DNA of 64,000 nucleotides, taken from NCBI RefSeq assembly GCF_036884655.1, contig NC_088339.1:23138501-23202500 (forward strand), read 5' to 3'. Of the stretch, positions 12,801 through 24,271 are shown piece by piece (the first letter of the stretch is position 1; every line of letters starts with the position of its first letter). A program made the position numbers and the translations under genes. The notes beneath the pieces are model-generated. The model was given only the letters and a program-made list of their open reading frames with translations. It did not search any database and had not been told where the DNA came from. This stretch comes from Musa acuminata AAA Group (taxonomy: Eukaryota; Streptophyta; Magnoliopsida; Zingiberales; Musaceae).

Positions 12801-13512
12801 CAAATTAGTCAAGAATGTTAGAAGAATAGTGGCTCAATTAGAATATTCAAGTGCTATAGGACGTCTTATGTATGCAACGCAGTGCACAAGACCTGATATA
12901 GCATTTGCAGTTAGTAAATTGAGTAGATTTACTAGCAATCCAAATGTAGAGCATTGGAAGGCTATTGAAAGAGTTCTTGGGTACTTTAAACGAACCAAAG
13001 ATTATGGCCTACAATACTCAAAATTTCTTGCTATTTTAGAAGGATATACTGACGCAAGTTGGATATCGAGTTTTGGAGATAATAAATCCACTACTGGTTG
13101 GGTGTTCACCTTGGGAGGTGGCGTTGTTTCTTGGAAGAGCAAGAAACAAACGTGTATAACTCACTCAACTATGGAATCAGAATTTGTTGCTCTAACAGAT
13201 GCAGGAAAGGAGGCTGAATGGTTGAGGGACTTTCTATTAGAATTTCCATCGACTTCTAAGAGTGTGAATTCAATTTCTATACTTTGTGATAGTCAAGCCA
13301 CTTTAGCTCGTGCATATAGTGAAATATATAATGGAAAGTCAAGACATATAAGTCTTAGACATGATTATGTGAGGAAATTAATCAAGAGTGGGATTATTTC
13401 ACTCACATTTGTGAAAACAAGTGAGAATTTGGTTGATCCATTCACCAAACCTCTTACAAGAGAAGTTGTAAGATCAACATCAAAATGGATGGGGCTAAAA
13501 CTCCTTGAATAA
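9807..13512 (+). pseudogene. Copia gag-pol remnant
   Basis: gag starts at 9807 (MEATNTIKLLNQDFIRLDRF) and has a stop at 9954-9956, followed by a large internal loss before the zinc knuckle CFVCGKPGHFARDC (about 10360-10410). The protease region reads WWYDTCATVHVC, with Cys where D-[ST]-G-A is expected. Integrase (about 10930-11780) has an in-frame stop at 11279-11281 within VLRSDRGGEYF. RT begins near 12050 and is interrupted at about 12260-12307. Its catalytic box reads YVND instead of YVDD. About 30-40 codons before the RNase H connection appear lost (the [17 protein letters not shown] junction). RNase H motifs GYTDASW and THSTMESEF remain. It cannot make functional enzymes. Confidence 0.88.
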
Positions 13513-14081
13513 AAGATCCACCAATGATAGCAACCCTACTCAACATTATAAAATGAGTAATGAAGAGTTCAAAGGGTAAGAACAAGTCATTGATATGTGG
13601 AGTGGTTCAGCACTTTGAAATATTTTATGAGTCCCATCTAAAGATGTTAAAGTGCTGGTTGTCACCGAATGAGGGTTGAGTTAATTATACTCTTAATGAA
13701 GTTCAGTCAAGTTAGGACAAGTATCTCAAAGAGTGACAAAGATACTATAAGAACTTCACCTATATGAACTTAGAAGTGGTGCCGCTTCGATTGAGAGTTG
13801 GAGTTTCTCTCATAAAAGTTCATGAACTTGGATGAGCCCAAGGCCATATTAGGGCTAAGCGAGATTTTATAAGGAATACAAGAATGTTGTATTTATGTGT
13901 GTGGTATCACTGGTGTTGTCATAAGGAATAACAAATTCAAAGCTTTTATGCTATTTGGGATTTCGACTTCACTTTGTGATGCTTACACTAAGGTAATATT
14001 CAAATCGAAAGATATATTACTTTATTCATAAATACTATTTAATCACTTGGAGAAAATTTTAAATTTGAATAAGTGGGGGAT

Positions 14082-14607
14082 TGTTATAAATTATTCAAAT
14101 TAAGAATTTCTTTTCAAAAGATTTATTTGAAAAGGTGTTTTCTTTTATTTTTTTGTAGTTATTTTTCAAAGGTCGTGTCTTTTGAGAAAATAGTTATAAT
14201 TTTCAAAGGTTGTGTCTTTTGAGAAAATAGTTAATTTTCAAAGGTTGTGTCTTTTGAGAAAATATCTATAAATAGCTATTTGGGGGTAAATTACAGATAC
14301 AATTCTTTCATGCTCTTCTTCTTTACTCTCCAAGTGATTGAGTTAGATATTCTCCGATTCCTCTCTGAAGATTCTTTATTGTTTGCTCAATACAGATCTT
14401 CTAAAGGCTTGTCATATCCACTAAAACTATTTGCATCAAACCCAGAGCAATCTTATTGAGAAGAGGGTGCAAATATCATTTTTAGGAAAGTGTTTATACA
14501 CGTTTCAAGCCTAAATATCTTTCCTAAAGTATTCTTGATCTTGTGTTTGTTATTTGTTTCCATAGTGGGTTTTATCCTCTTCTTTGTCGTACCTCTTTTT
14601 TCCAACA
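14082..14607 (+). repeat. 3' LTR, full length
   Basis: A 526-bp LTR that starts TGTTATAAATTATTC right after the polypurine tract and ends in CCAACA. It includes three tandem copies of the TTTTCAAAGG.TGTGTCTTTTGAGAAAATA motif (about 14160-14265), followed by CTATAAATAG as a likely TATA box. Confidence 0.93.
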
Positions 14608-14612
14608 TCTTC

Positions 14613-16587
14613 TTCCTCTATATTTCTTCGTTAGTTAATACGTCATTTGACTGTCAGTTAAAAGCATAACTGTTGTTAATACCATTGTAGCTTGAAAAAA
14701 TATTAAGGTTTTTGTATCTATTTTTAACTCGAACTAACTAGATACATATTGAAGTTTTAAGCAATTAAACTTGAATTTTCAGATGGATGTCACTCGGATG
14801 AATATACGTAGAGAATCTTAATATGTGGAGAGACACATATTATATGAAAATTTGAAATAGAAAATATAATCTTTTTAAAGGATAGGCTTGTGAAAATTAA
14901 CAAAAAATTATAATTATATTACGATAATGGCAGTGACGAAATATTGTTGGAAACTTGCTTTTACTACCGAGTGCGATTGATGACCTAAATATTTAGTTGA
15001 CTTTACAGTCTTCGTATTGTGGCCAGTCCCGCTCACTTAACAGTCGGATTGCCACTCAGATGGTGATTACTGGAACGTGGATGACAGTATGTATGGCATG
15101 CACTCGATTTGCCCTTTTCTTTTGTTCGATATGTCTCGAGTAGTTTGAAGAGTGTTCTCTTTCATGTATAAGCTTCAATTGTTTGATATTATGTCTCTCA
15201 AATGATTCCAGGCGTGTCCTTTTGATAAGTTTGGTTTGACGCCTAGCCAATACCTAAAATATCAAATCAGTAAGCAGAATGTAAGTATCGACCTTCACGA
15301 AAATGGCGTCTCCTCCACTCCGAATGCGTTGACGTGCTCTACGCCTGCGTGGAGTCAACGGATTCCAAGTTTATGAATTCTTTTGCTTCCATGTAAGAGG
15401 GTAGGCACTGTGACAGTGACGCATGCCTGATAATAAATGGCGAACCCGGGGCGGGTGGTGCGCCGGAGATGACAAGAGGGTGGCCAAAGTTAATGCCCTT
15501 GATACGCAGGTGCCTGCAGGAGGAGACGACCAGAGAGGCTCACGACTCCTGATCATGGCTATGAGGTGGCCAGACTATCACGCAGATGACCAAATGTCTC
15601 ATTTAATGCAGACGTGGACGTGTTGACCAACTTCTTACGCTCTCAGGTAATGAAATGCAGCATGGATAGGCATGCATTTAAATGTTAACGATAAGAGCAA
15701 CCCTTAGGGGTGGCGACAAGTACGTGCTCGGTCACCTCTCTCCGTCATAACGTATTGCGACACTGTTACGCCTTTGCCCCAAACACTGTTGGAATAAATT
15801 TGGGGATTCTGACTTTGATAAACGTGTTACTTTTCGAAACCATGCAATTTTATGAAGGCAGTCATCTTGAGGAGAGGATAAGTATTCCTAGTCGGAGGTG
15901 ATGATCTAATGGAACACCCTGTGTTCTTCTTTATGCTCAGCAAGTAGACAGGATTGCAGCATGTATCATACAGATCATTATACTTGTAATTACGCATCAT
16001 TAAATGCTGAAATGTTTGGGTGTTCTTTATCCAAAACAAAGCCTGAAGTATTTATCTCCGCAGCTCCTGAGGTGAAGTCATTTTCGAGAGACGGCGTATG
16101 GGGGTCATCACAAGATGGTCCTTTTGCCATCAGACTGTCAATCGTAGACCGACGAGAATGCATGGTAGTAGTGTTTGCAGTCTCAGGCGCCTTGACTGTT
16201 TGACCTTTTCCTCGAATTGGATCTGACGTCTTACAAGGAATGGTGTTGGCTTATGTTGGAAAATTTCAACCATTCCCATGCTACGATGGTGAAAGGTAGG
16301 ATTGGTAATATGCTGCTCGGAGGAGGGATTTGGGAGATCACAAACCCCGGTTTGGTTCCATGTCATATCTCGTGGTAAACATCATGCAGAAACATATCGA
16401 TGACTAGAACATGCTGTCACTGTCATGCCCTCGAAACACAATTTTTCGACCACGGGTTGGATATATGCCGTATTAAGGCGTAGATGAGTGTGCGTTGCCC
16501 GTCATCTTATACTCGACCGAGGTTGCCATCTAATCTAATTATGGTATGGATTCAATTGAGGTTGTTGTAGCAGAGGGGTTTGCACGG
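14613..16587. other. Spacer upstream of OMT gene 2
   Basis: Unique-looking DNA of mixed composition. Several short open frames occur on both strands, but none resembles a known protein. The last part should contain the promoter of OMT gene 2. Confidence 0.5.
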
Positions 16588-16594
16588 TATAAAG
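16588..16594 (+). promoter_or_regulatory. TATA box of OMT gene 2
   Basis: TATAAAG lies 98 bp before the ATG at 16692, a plausible spacing for a leader of roughly 65-70 bases. No TATA box this clear was found before OMT gene 1. Confidence 0.6.
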
Positions 16595-16691
16595 ATAGAC
16601 CTCCTCCTCCCCGGTTTCACATTCAAGGACTATACCCTTCCTCTGTTACTCTTTCTCGTCTCCCAACTTATAAGCCACTCCAGCCGGCAAT

Positions 16692-18248
16692 ATGCAGGCC
16701 GCCAAGGACGTGCTGCAGCTGACCGCAGAGGAGGAGGAGGAGGAAGCGCGCAGGTTCGCCATGAGGCTCGCCATGGGCTACTGCCTTCCCTTGACTCTTA
16801 AAGTAGCCATCGAGCTGGAGCTCCTCGAGACCATCGTCAAGGCCGGCCCCGGCGCCATGCTGAGCCCCGCTGACATCGCGGCGGGGCTGCCCACCGAAAA
16901 CCCTCAGGCGACCGATATGGTGGACCGGATGCTCCGCTTGCTCGCCGCCAACGGCATCCTCAGTTGGTCTGTCGAGGCCAGCGGCGTCGATGGCCGCCCC
17001 GCCTGCAAGTACGGTGCGGCGCCTGTCTGCAAGTACTTGACCAGGAACGAGGACGGCGTGTCCATGGCCGCTTTTACCTTGTTGATGCATGATAAGATCA
17101 CCATGGAGAGCTGGTAATCTAAGGAGGCAACAACAACAACATTCACGTATTTTTCTTCTCTTGTAGAATTAAGGAATGCGCAGTTGATTGGTTTTGTTTG
17201 GTCAACGTTCGCAGTTACTACTTGAAGGATGCGGTGTTGGAGGGCGGCATCCCGTTCAAGAAGGCTCACGGGATGACGGCGTTCGAGCACCACGGCAAAG
17301 ATCCACGGTACAACAAGCTGTTCAATGACAGCATGAGGAACCACTCCACCATCTTGATTAAGCAACTGCTGGAGACCTACCGCGGCTTCGACGACGTCAA
17401 AGTGCTCGTCGACGTCGGCGGCGGGACCGGCGCCACGCTCCACTTGATCACCTCGGGGCATCAGCACATCAAGGGCATCAACTTCGATCTCCCTCACGTC
17501 ATATCCGGCGCACCACCCTACCCAGGTCGTCCGCCATTTATATGACACATGGTACTATTACAGTGCCTACCTAGTAGGTAGACTAACATACTTGGGATGC
17601 ATCGACTTCAGGTGTAGAGCACGTCAGTGGCGACATGTTTGAGAGCGTTCCGAGTGGAGGAGACGCCATCTTCATGAAGGTTACTTGTTAATTACATTTC
17701 GATGTTTGAGATCGTAGCTATTAAAAAAACACTCTTGGAAATCACATGAGACATAATATCCAACAATCGAAGCTTGCTTATAAAAGCAAACACACTCGAA
17801 ATAACTTGAGACGTATGCTATCTATGTTCACATGACACGAACATCATCGTCATCGTAGTCCTCCCCCCTCATGAGGAACTCATCATCATCAATTTGCAAT
17901 AGGTTTAGCATCCTATCATCACTAAAATATAAAAAACATGAGATGCAATTGCAGTGGATTCTTCACGACTGGACTGACGAGCAGTGCGCCAGAATACTGA
18001 AGAACTGTTGGAAGGCACTTCCAAAGAAAGGGAAGGTGATACTAGTGGAATACCTACTTCCCATGAGTCCGGAGCAATACTCAAACTCGCAAGGCATCTT
18101 TGAACTGGACATAGGAATGATGACGTACACTGGAGGAAGAGAGAGGACACAGTATGAGTTAGAGGCACTGGCGAAAGAAGCAGGGTTCGTAGGATTCAAA
18201 GCCACTTACATATCTATTTATGCTTGGCTGATAGAGTTCACCAAGTAG
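16692..18248 (+). CDS. COMT-like O-methyltransferase, gene 2 (4 exons)
   Basis: Probable exons are 16692-17113, 17215-17525, 17612-17679 and 17955-18248, summing to 1095 bp or 364 residues, with intron phases 2, 1 and 0 exactly as in OMT gene 1. Features in order: an acidic [10 protein letters not shown]-terminus, dimerisation helices, the SAM motif [25 protein letters not shown], the catalytic-base segment [11 protein letters not shown] and the [13 protein letters not shown] end. Exon 2 starts with T where the family has G, so the conserved Trp of the MESW.YLKDAV segment becomes Cys (residue 141) unless splicing differs. The alfalfa M130/N131 positions read L/M, the H166 position keeps His, and the N324 region is one residue shorter. 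A cytosolic SAM-dependent O-methyltransferase acting on a phenolic substrate is the best reading; the substrate is unknown. Confidence 0.9.
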
Positions 18249-18362
18249 ATCAGATCCAAAAAAAATCTATATCTGTGCTGTACGTATAAGAGTTTCAATA
18301 TAATTATAAAGTGAAAGTAAATCCTATTTTCTCTATATGATTCTTGAATTTTAGAGATGACA

Positions 18363-20072
18363 TGCCTTTAGTCAAGATCAGCAATCATTAATTCAGTGCT
18401 AATATGCTCAATGATCATTTTCTTTTCTTTTACACATTCTTTTATGGCTAAATACTTAATGTTGATGTGTTTACTTCGACTTTTATTATTTTTAGTCATA
18501 AAGATAGAAGATGAATTATCGTAGAAAATTTTTAATAGCCTAGAAATAGAATCTATGATTCTAAGCCCAGAAATGAAACTTTTAAGCCATACACCATATG
18601 AAGTAGCCTCAAAACAAGAGACAAACTCAACTTTTATGGTAAAAGCAATAGTCAAGGTATGCGTAAAGCTTCTCCAAGAAATAGCTCCACCAAATGCAAT
18701 ATAAGGTCTAGTACAGACCTGAGCATGTATAAGGCTTCCTACGACATAAGCATATGAGATGTTTTTCATTGATTCCCTTTCAAGGTTGTTCTTTGGGCAT
18801 TGATTCAAATTAAACCTATCACCTTTCACAATGGGAGCAACACTTGGTAAACAATCCTTCATCTGAAATATTTCTAAAAGTTTATTGATATAGGTTTCTT
18901 GTGATAAACCTAAAATACATCGAGGTCTATCTCTATGGATCTTAATACCAATAACATAAGATGCTTCACCCATATCCTTCATGTCAAAATTTTTAGAAAA
19001 GAATTGTTTCACCTCATGCTACAAACCCTTATCGTTGGTTGCAAGCACAATATCATCTACGTATAAAACAAAGAAACATATTTTATTCCCACTGACATTC
19101 TGGTATATGCATTGATCCATGAGATTTTCAACAAATCCGAATGAAGAAATCACTTATAGAATTTAAAATACCATTGGCAGGGGCTTGTTTTAAACCGTAT
19201 ATAAACTTTTTAAGTTTACAAACCAAGTGTTTACCAACACTAGAGAAGAAACCTTCATGTTGTTTCATATAAACCTATTTCTCTATATATTCATTAAGAA
19301 ATGTTATTTTCACATCCATTTATTGCAACTCAATGTCAAAATGAGCAACCAATGCCAAAATGATACGAAGAGAATTTTTCTTAGATACAAGAAAAAACGT
19401 CTTCGTATAATCGATTCTCTCCCTTTGAATAAATCCTTTTGTAACAAGTCTTGCCTTGTATCTTTCAATGTTGTATAATAAATCTTTCTTAGTTTTAAAG
19501 ACCCATTTGCAGCCAATAGCCTTTGCTTCATTAGCCAACTCTACAAGATCCCAAACTCCATTGCTCATCATGAAATTCATCTCTTCTTTCATGGCATCAT
19601 ACCACAAATTTGATTTGTTGTAACTCATGGCTTGTGAAAAGGTTTCATGATCATTTTTTACTCCAATATTATAGTCAGATTCTTGTAGATATATAACATA
19701 ATCACTAGGAATTATTGATTTTTTTATTTCTAGTAGATTTTCTTAATGTTGTACCAATGTTTCCTTGAGGAACTTGTGGTTCATCCTGTTGTTCAGAAGC
19801 TTGTTGTAATTCTTGAACTGCTCGATCTATGAACTATAAACAATCTATCATTTGATGTGGAAGGTTGAGATTATATATGATCATGTGCAGAAACTATATT
19901 CCTGAATTGATCACTCTCACTTATCATGTCATCCTCAAGAAATTTAGCATTTCTTGATTCCATAATCCTAGTTGTGTGAGATGGACAATAGAATCTACAA
20001 CATTTGAGCTTTTTGACATATGCAATAAAATACTCACTAATAGTCCTCGAGTCCAATTTCTTCTCTTGTGGA
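18363..20072 (-). pseudogene. Old Copia element, RT and RNase H part
   Basis: Read from 20072 downward, this carries the Copia RT start (NLWYDAMKEEMNFMMSNGVW, CKWVFKTKKD, RYKARLVTKGF) at about 19628-19320. Next come RT core pieces and the KNFDMKDMGEASYVIGIKIH segment at about 19010. RNase H similarity ends near 18363, where an LTKGM-like end is present one frame off. Multiple stops and shifts show long decay. No 3' LTR is visible. The remnant ends about 115 bp beyond the stop of OMT gene 2, so the element is truncated against that gene. Confidence 0.82.
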
Positions 20073-20077
20073 TTATA

Positions 20078-21634
20078 TGTTGGGAAATCTTGGAGGCGAC
20101 ATCACATGCGCAGCGGAAAAACAGAAAACAAAATCCTCAATTCCCAAATATATGTTCGTCATCGTGCGAAAATTGGTGCGCAAAATCCGCGAAGTAGAAA
20201 ATCACGTGTTAGATATATTGTGTTACCTAGGAGATCGTATATCCCTGAATCTCTATAGATCTCTAGGAGAGGGTGAAGGAGGTCAAGCGTTCTCCTCTCC
20301 AACGGTGATCCACACAGTAGAGCTACGATGACGCAACTCAAAACTTCAAGCCTGCTCTAAGGTGGAGAGGGGGAGGAGAATAGGAGAGGCAAGCAAAAGA
20401 CTCTAGCTTATGAATCACTGATTCCCTCCTATTTATAAAGGTCTCTTATCAACTTAACCCTAATGGATCTTACCATATTGGGTATTCAACTACCAAAGCC
20501 TATTAAATTAGTGGATCTCTATCTAATAATTCATAGATTTATTGGATATTTAATAAGATAGGGGCTTCGACGGATATTTCATATCCGAACCTCTACTCAT
20601 CGCAATGCCTACCATACCATATGTGTGTGACCCTCTAGGCTCAATATCGAGCTAGTCTTAAGTCATACATGTCAGAACTCCTTTTGGCTTAGTGAATTAT
20701 TATCTTCATAATAATTCACTCGATTCATCGACTACGGACGTACTAGGCCACTACGTCGCAGTCTCCAGACGATACAGGGGAATCCAATCTATTAGACATA
20801 TATGTCCTCAGTTACCATGTACCTATAATCCCTCATCCATCTAATATCCCAGAGACCATATATTGGGCATGCTGTTGTCAGACCCATACGATTTCTATTC
20901 GAGTCTCACTCTAATCGGATTCTCTTGGAAAACTCTTTCTCTCTTAATCTGAATGACCCTAATCAGGAATTTGTTTGAGCAAGAACATATGAGATATTCC
21001 TCTCATGAGACTGAGAGTGGATGATTATCTATCGACACACAATAGCCCTCGTAAGGTTGATTGCTACTCCCGATGACCGGCTGTGCTAGATCTAGGACAT
21101 CCAAACCTATAAGTCCAGTATTAAAGAGTGGATCACTCATACAGGACATCATTGGTGTCTCAAGTCTAAGGACCAAATACACTGCTAGAACTACAGAATC
21201 GCTGTCTGACAAATAAGACATCATCAACCATCCAGCATTCCGTAAGCGAATCAATCAGCGAACTCATTCTCCAATGAGCATCTGTACTGTATCCCTAGTA
21301 TCCTCACACGAGCAGCTATGAGACCAACTACATCCATTATATGGACGGGTATACAGCACACCAATCTCTGTGGTTATCTCGATGTCCCTCTCGAGCAACT
21401 ATGACCGGGATTATTTAGGATCTGTGTTTAAAGGCAAATCGATCTCATTATCGTGATCTCATCACGATCCGATTCCAATTGCATAGATCAATGAATATCA
21501 TAATATATACATGCATATATGCAATAAGCAATATAAAGTGATAAATACCAAAATATAATAAGCAAAAAGACTACGTGTCAAGTCACACGTGCTATCACTC
21601 ACGTGATTGGCTTGTAGGGCACATATGACTAGCA
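20078..21634 (-). repeat. 3' LTR of nested Copia element
   Basis: 1557 bp. On the minus strand it begins TGCTAGTCATATG and ends in CCAACA. It aligns along its whole length with 22666-24266, with many substitutions and indels. Confidence 0.92.
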
Positions 21635-22652
21635 ATCTCCCACTTGACCTAAAGTAAATCACCTTTGTGCTTGATCCTCATCAGACTCCTGTGACGCTCA
21701 AAGACAATATGAGACAACGGCTTTGTCAATGGATCTACAATGTTATTTTCGGATGGAACTCTTTCCATTGCTATATCTCCTCGGGTCACGATCTCTCTAA
21801 TAAGCTAGAACCTCCTCATAAAACTTCTGATGAGACCTGGGTTCCCTTATTTGAGCAATCGCCTCATAGTTGTCACACTTCTTCATCTAGACTCCCTCTT
21901 TTACTGCATCTACTATAGCAATGTACTCCGCCTTTGAGGTCGAGTCAACAATAGTATCTTGCTTGAAACTCTTCCAACACACTGCTCCTCCATTCAAGGT
22001 GTACACATACCTCGAATTCGACATGCTATCATCGACATCAGACTGAAAACTCGAGTCCGTGTAAGCTTTCAACCTTGAGGCTACTACCTCTATATACTAG
22101 TAAAAGATATTTAGTCCTTCTCAAATACTTAAGGTTACACTTTACTACTTTCCAATGCTCTAAGCTTGGATCCGCCTGATACCTGCTCGTGACACTCAGA
22201 GCATGTGCTATATTAGGCCTGGTACATAGCATGACATACATGATAGACCCTATAGCTGAGGCATAAAGTATCCTATCCATGTTCGCCCTTTCTTCAGGAG
22301 TCTTTGGGGAGATACTCCTAAAAGCGATATCTCATGTTTCATCGGTACGAGACTTTTCTTGAAATTTTTCATGTCAAACCTTTTGACAATAGTGTCTATG
22401 TACCTAGATTAGGAAAAGCCAAGCATCCTCTTGGATCTATCTCTATAGATCTGAATCCCTAAGATATAGGATGCTTCCCTTAAGTCCTTCATGAAGAAGT
22501 GTCTAGATAACCAAGCATTTACTGTTGATAGCATTCCTATATCATTCCAAACGATCAGGATGTTATCCACATATAACACCAAGAATGTGATAGCGCTCCC
22601 ACTTACCTTCCTGTACACACAAGGCTCATCTTTATTCTTAACGAAGTCATAA
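21635..22652 (-). pseudogene. Nested Copia element, residual RT/RNase H
   Basis: On the minus strand the order is a late RT piece (VLYVDNILIVWND, with Asn replacing the second catalytic Asp; DLREASYILGIQIYRD), the connection (MDRILYASAIGSIMYVMLCTRP), RNase H (KAYTDSSFQSDVDDS, STSKAEYIAIVDA) and a terminal DPLTKPLSH-like stretch near 21690. Internal stops and a shift near 22065 break the frame. Everything upstream of the late RT is deleted. Confidence 0.85.
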
Positions 22653-22664
22653 GCTTTGATACCA
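22653..22664 (-). other. Primer-binding site (initiator-Met tRNA type)
   Basis: Minus-strand TGGTATCAAAGC starts one base after the CCAACA end of the 5' LTR. It differs at one base from the common plant Copia site TGGTATCAGAGC. Confidence 0.85.
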
Positions 22665-22665
22665 C

Positions 22666-24266
22666 TGTTGGAAAATCTTGGGGGCGACATCACATGCGTA
22701 GCGGAAGAACAAAATACACAATTCTCAATTCCCAAAGATATGTTCGTCGTTGTGCGAAGATTGGTGTGCAAAATCCGCGAAATAGAAAATCACGTGTGAG
22801 ATATATTATGTTGCCTAGGGAGATCGTATATCCTTGAATCACTACAGATCTCTAGGAGAGGTGAAGGAGGTCAAGCACCCTCCTCTTTAGCGGTAATCCA
22901 CACAACAGGACTGCGATGATGCGCCTCAAAACTACAGGCCTACTTTGAGGTGGAGAAGGGGAGAAGAATAGGAGAGACAAGTAAAAGGCTCTATAGCCTA
23001 TGAACCATTGATTCTCTCCTATTTATAGAGGTTCTCTATCAACTTAACCCTAATAGATCTTACAATATTGGGTATTGGATCTTCATCTAACTACCCAAGC
23101 ATATTAGATTAGTGGATCTCTATCCAATAATCTCTTATGGGTACTTATTAGATCTCATCCATACGATCCAATAATTCATAGGTTTATTGGATATCCAATA
23201 AAATAGGTGCTCCGACGGATCTCTCATATCTGAACCTCTACTCATCGTAATGCCTACCATATATGTGTGACCCTCTAGGCCCAATATCAAGCTGGCCGTG
23301 AGTCATACCTGTCAGAACTCCTTCTGGCTTAGTGAATTATTATCTCCATAATTCACTCGACACATCGACTGCGGATGTACTAGGCCACTACGTCGCAGTC
23401 CCCAAACGATACAAGGAAATCCAATCTATTGGACCTATCTATCCTCAATTACCGTTTTCCTATAGTCTCTCATCTATCTAATATCAAAGAGACTATATAC
23501 CAGGCATGGTGTTGTCAGACCCATACGGTTTCTACTCGAGTCTCGCTCTAATCGGATTCTCTTGGAGAACTCTTTCTCTCTCAATCCGAATGACCTTGGC
23601 TAAGGATTTGTCTGAACAAAAACACATGGGATATTCCTCTCATGACACCGAGAGTAGATGATCCACTATCGACACTCAATAACCCTCATAAGGTTGACTA
23701 CCACTCCCGATGACCGGTTGTGCTGGATCTAAGACATCCAAACCTATAAGTCCGGGTATTAAAGAGTGGATCATTCATATAGGACATCCTTGGTGTCTCA
23801 AGTCTAAGGACCAGATACACCACTGAGACTATGAAATCGCTGTATGATAATAAGGCATTATCAACCATCCAGCATTCTATAAACAGATCAATCAATGAAC
23901 TCATTGGAGCACTTGTATTGTATCCTTAGTGTCCCCACACGAGCAGCTATGAGACTAGCTGCATCCATCATATGGACAAGTATACAGCACACCGATCTGT
24001 CCAGTTATCTCGATGTCCCTCTCGAGTAACCTATGATCGGGATTATTTAGGACATGTATTTAAAGACGAATCGATCTCATTATCATGATCTCATCACGAT
24101 CCGATTCTCATTGCACAGATCTAAGGACATCATAATATATACATGCATATATGCAATAAGCAATATAAAATGATAAATGCCAAAATATAATAAGCAAAAA
24201 GACTGCATGTCAAGTCACACGTGTCATCACTCACGTGATTGGCTTATAGGGCATATATGACTAGCA
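22666..24266 (-). repeat. 5' LTR of nested Copia element
   Basis: 1601 bp, with the same termini as the partner LTR. It is longer mainly because of indels in the 23060-23200 area. Confidence 0.92.
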
Positions 24267-24271
24267 TTATA

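Larger units (their letters stand above)
9540..14607 (+). mobile_element. Complete but inactive Ty1/Copia retrotransposon
   Basis: The element is bounded by LTRs beginning TGTTATAAATT and ending CCAACA, and is flanked by an exact 5-bp target duplication TCTTC (9535-9539 and 14608-14612). A purine-rich tract AAGTGGGGGA at 14071-14080 precedes the 3' LTR. Domain order is gag, zinc knuckle, protease, integrase, RT, RNase H, which defines Copia. Several frame breaks, a mutated protease motif and a mutated RT motif show it is dead. No recognisable tRNA primer site follows the 5' LTR. Confidence 0.93.
20078..24266 (-). mobile_element. Nested Copia element with long LTRs, internally deleted
   Basis: Two long LTRs (20078-21634 and 22666-24266) flank only about 1 kb of internal sequence. 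The insertion has an exact TTATA target duplication (20073-20077 and 24267-24271) and sits inside an older Copia element of the same orientation. On the minus strand the primer-binding site TGGTATCAAAGC (22653-22664, initiator-Met tRNA type) follows the 5' LTR. A purine-rich AAGTGGGAGAT precedes the 3' LTR. gag, protease, integrase and most of RT are missing, so it is non-autonomous. Confidence 0.93.
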
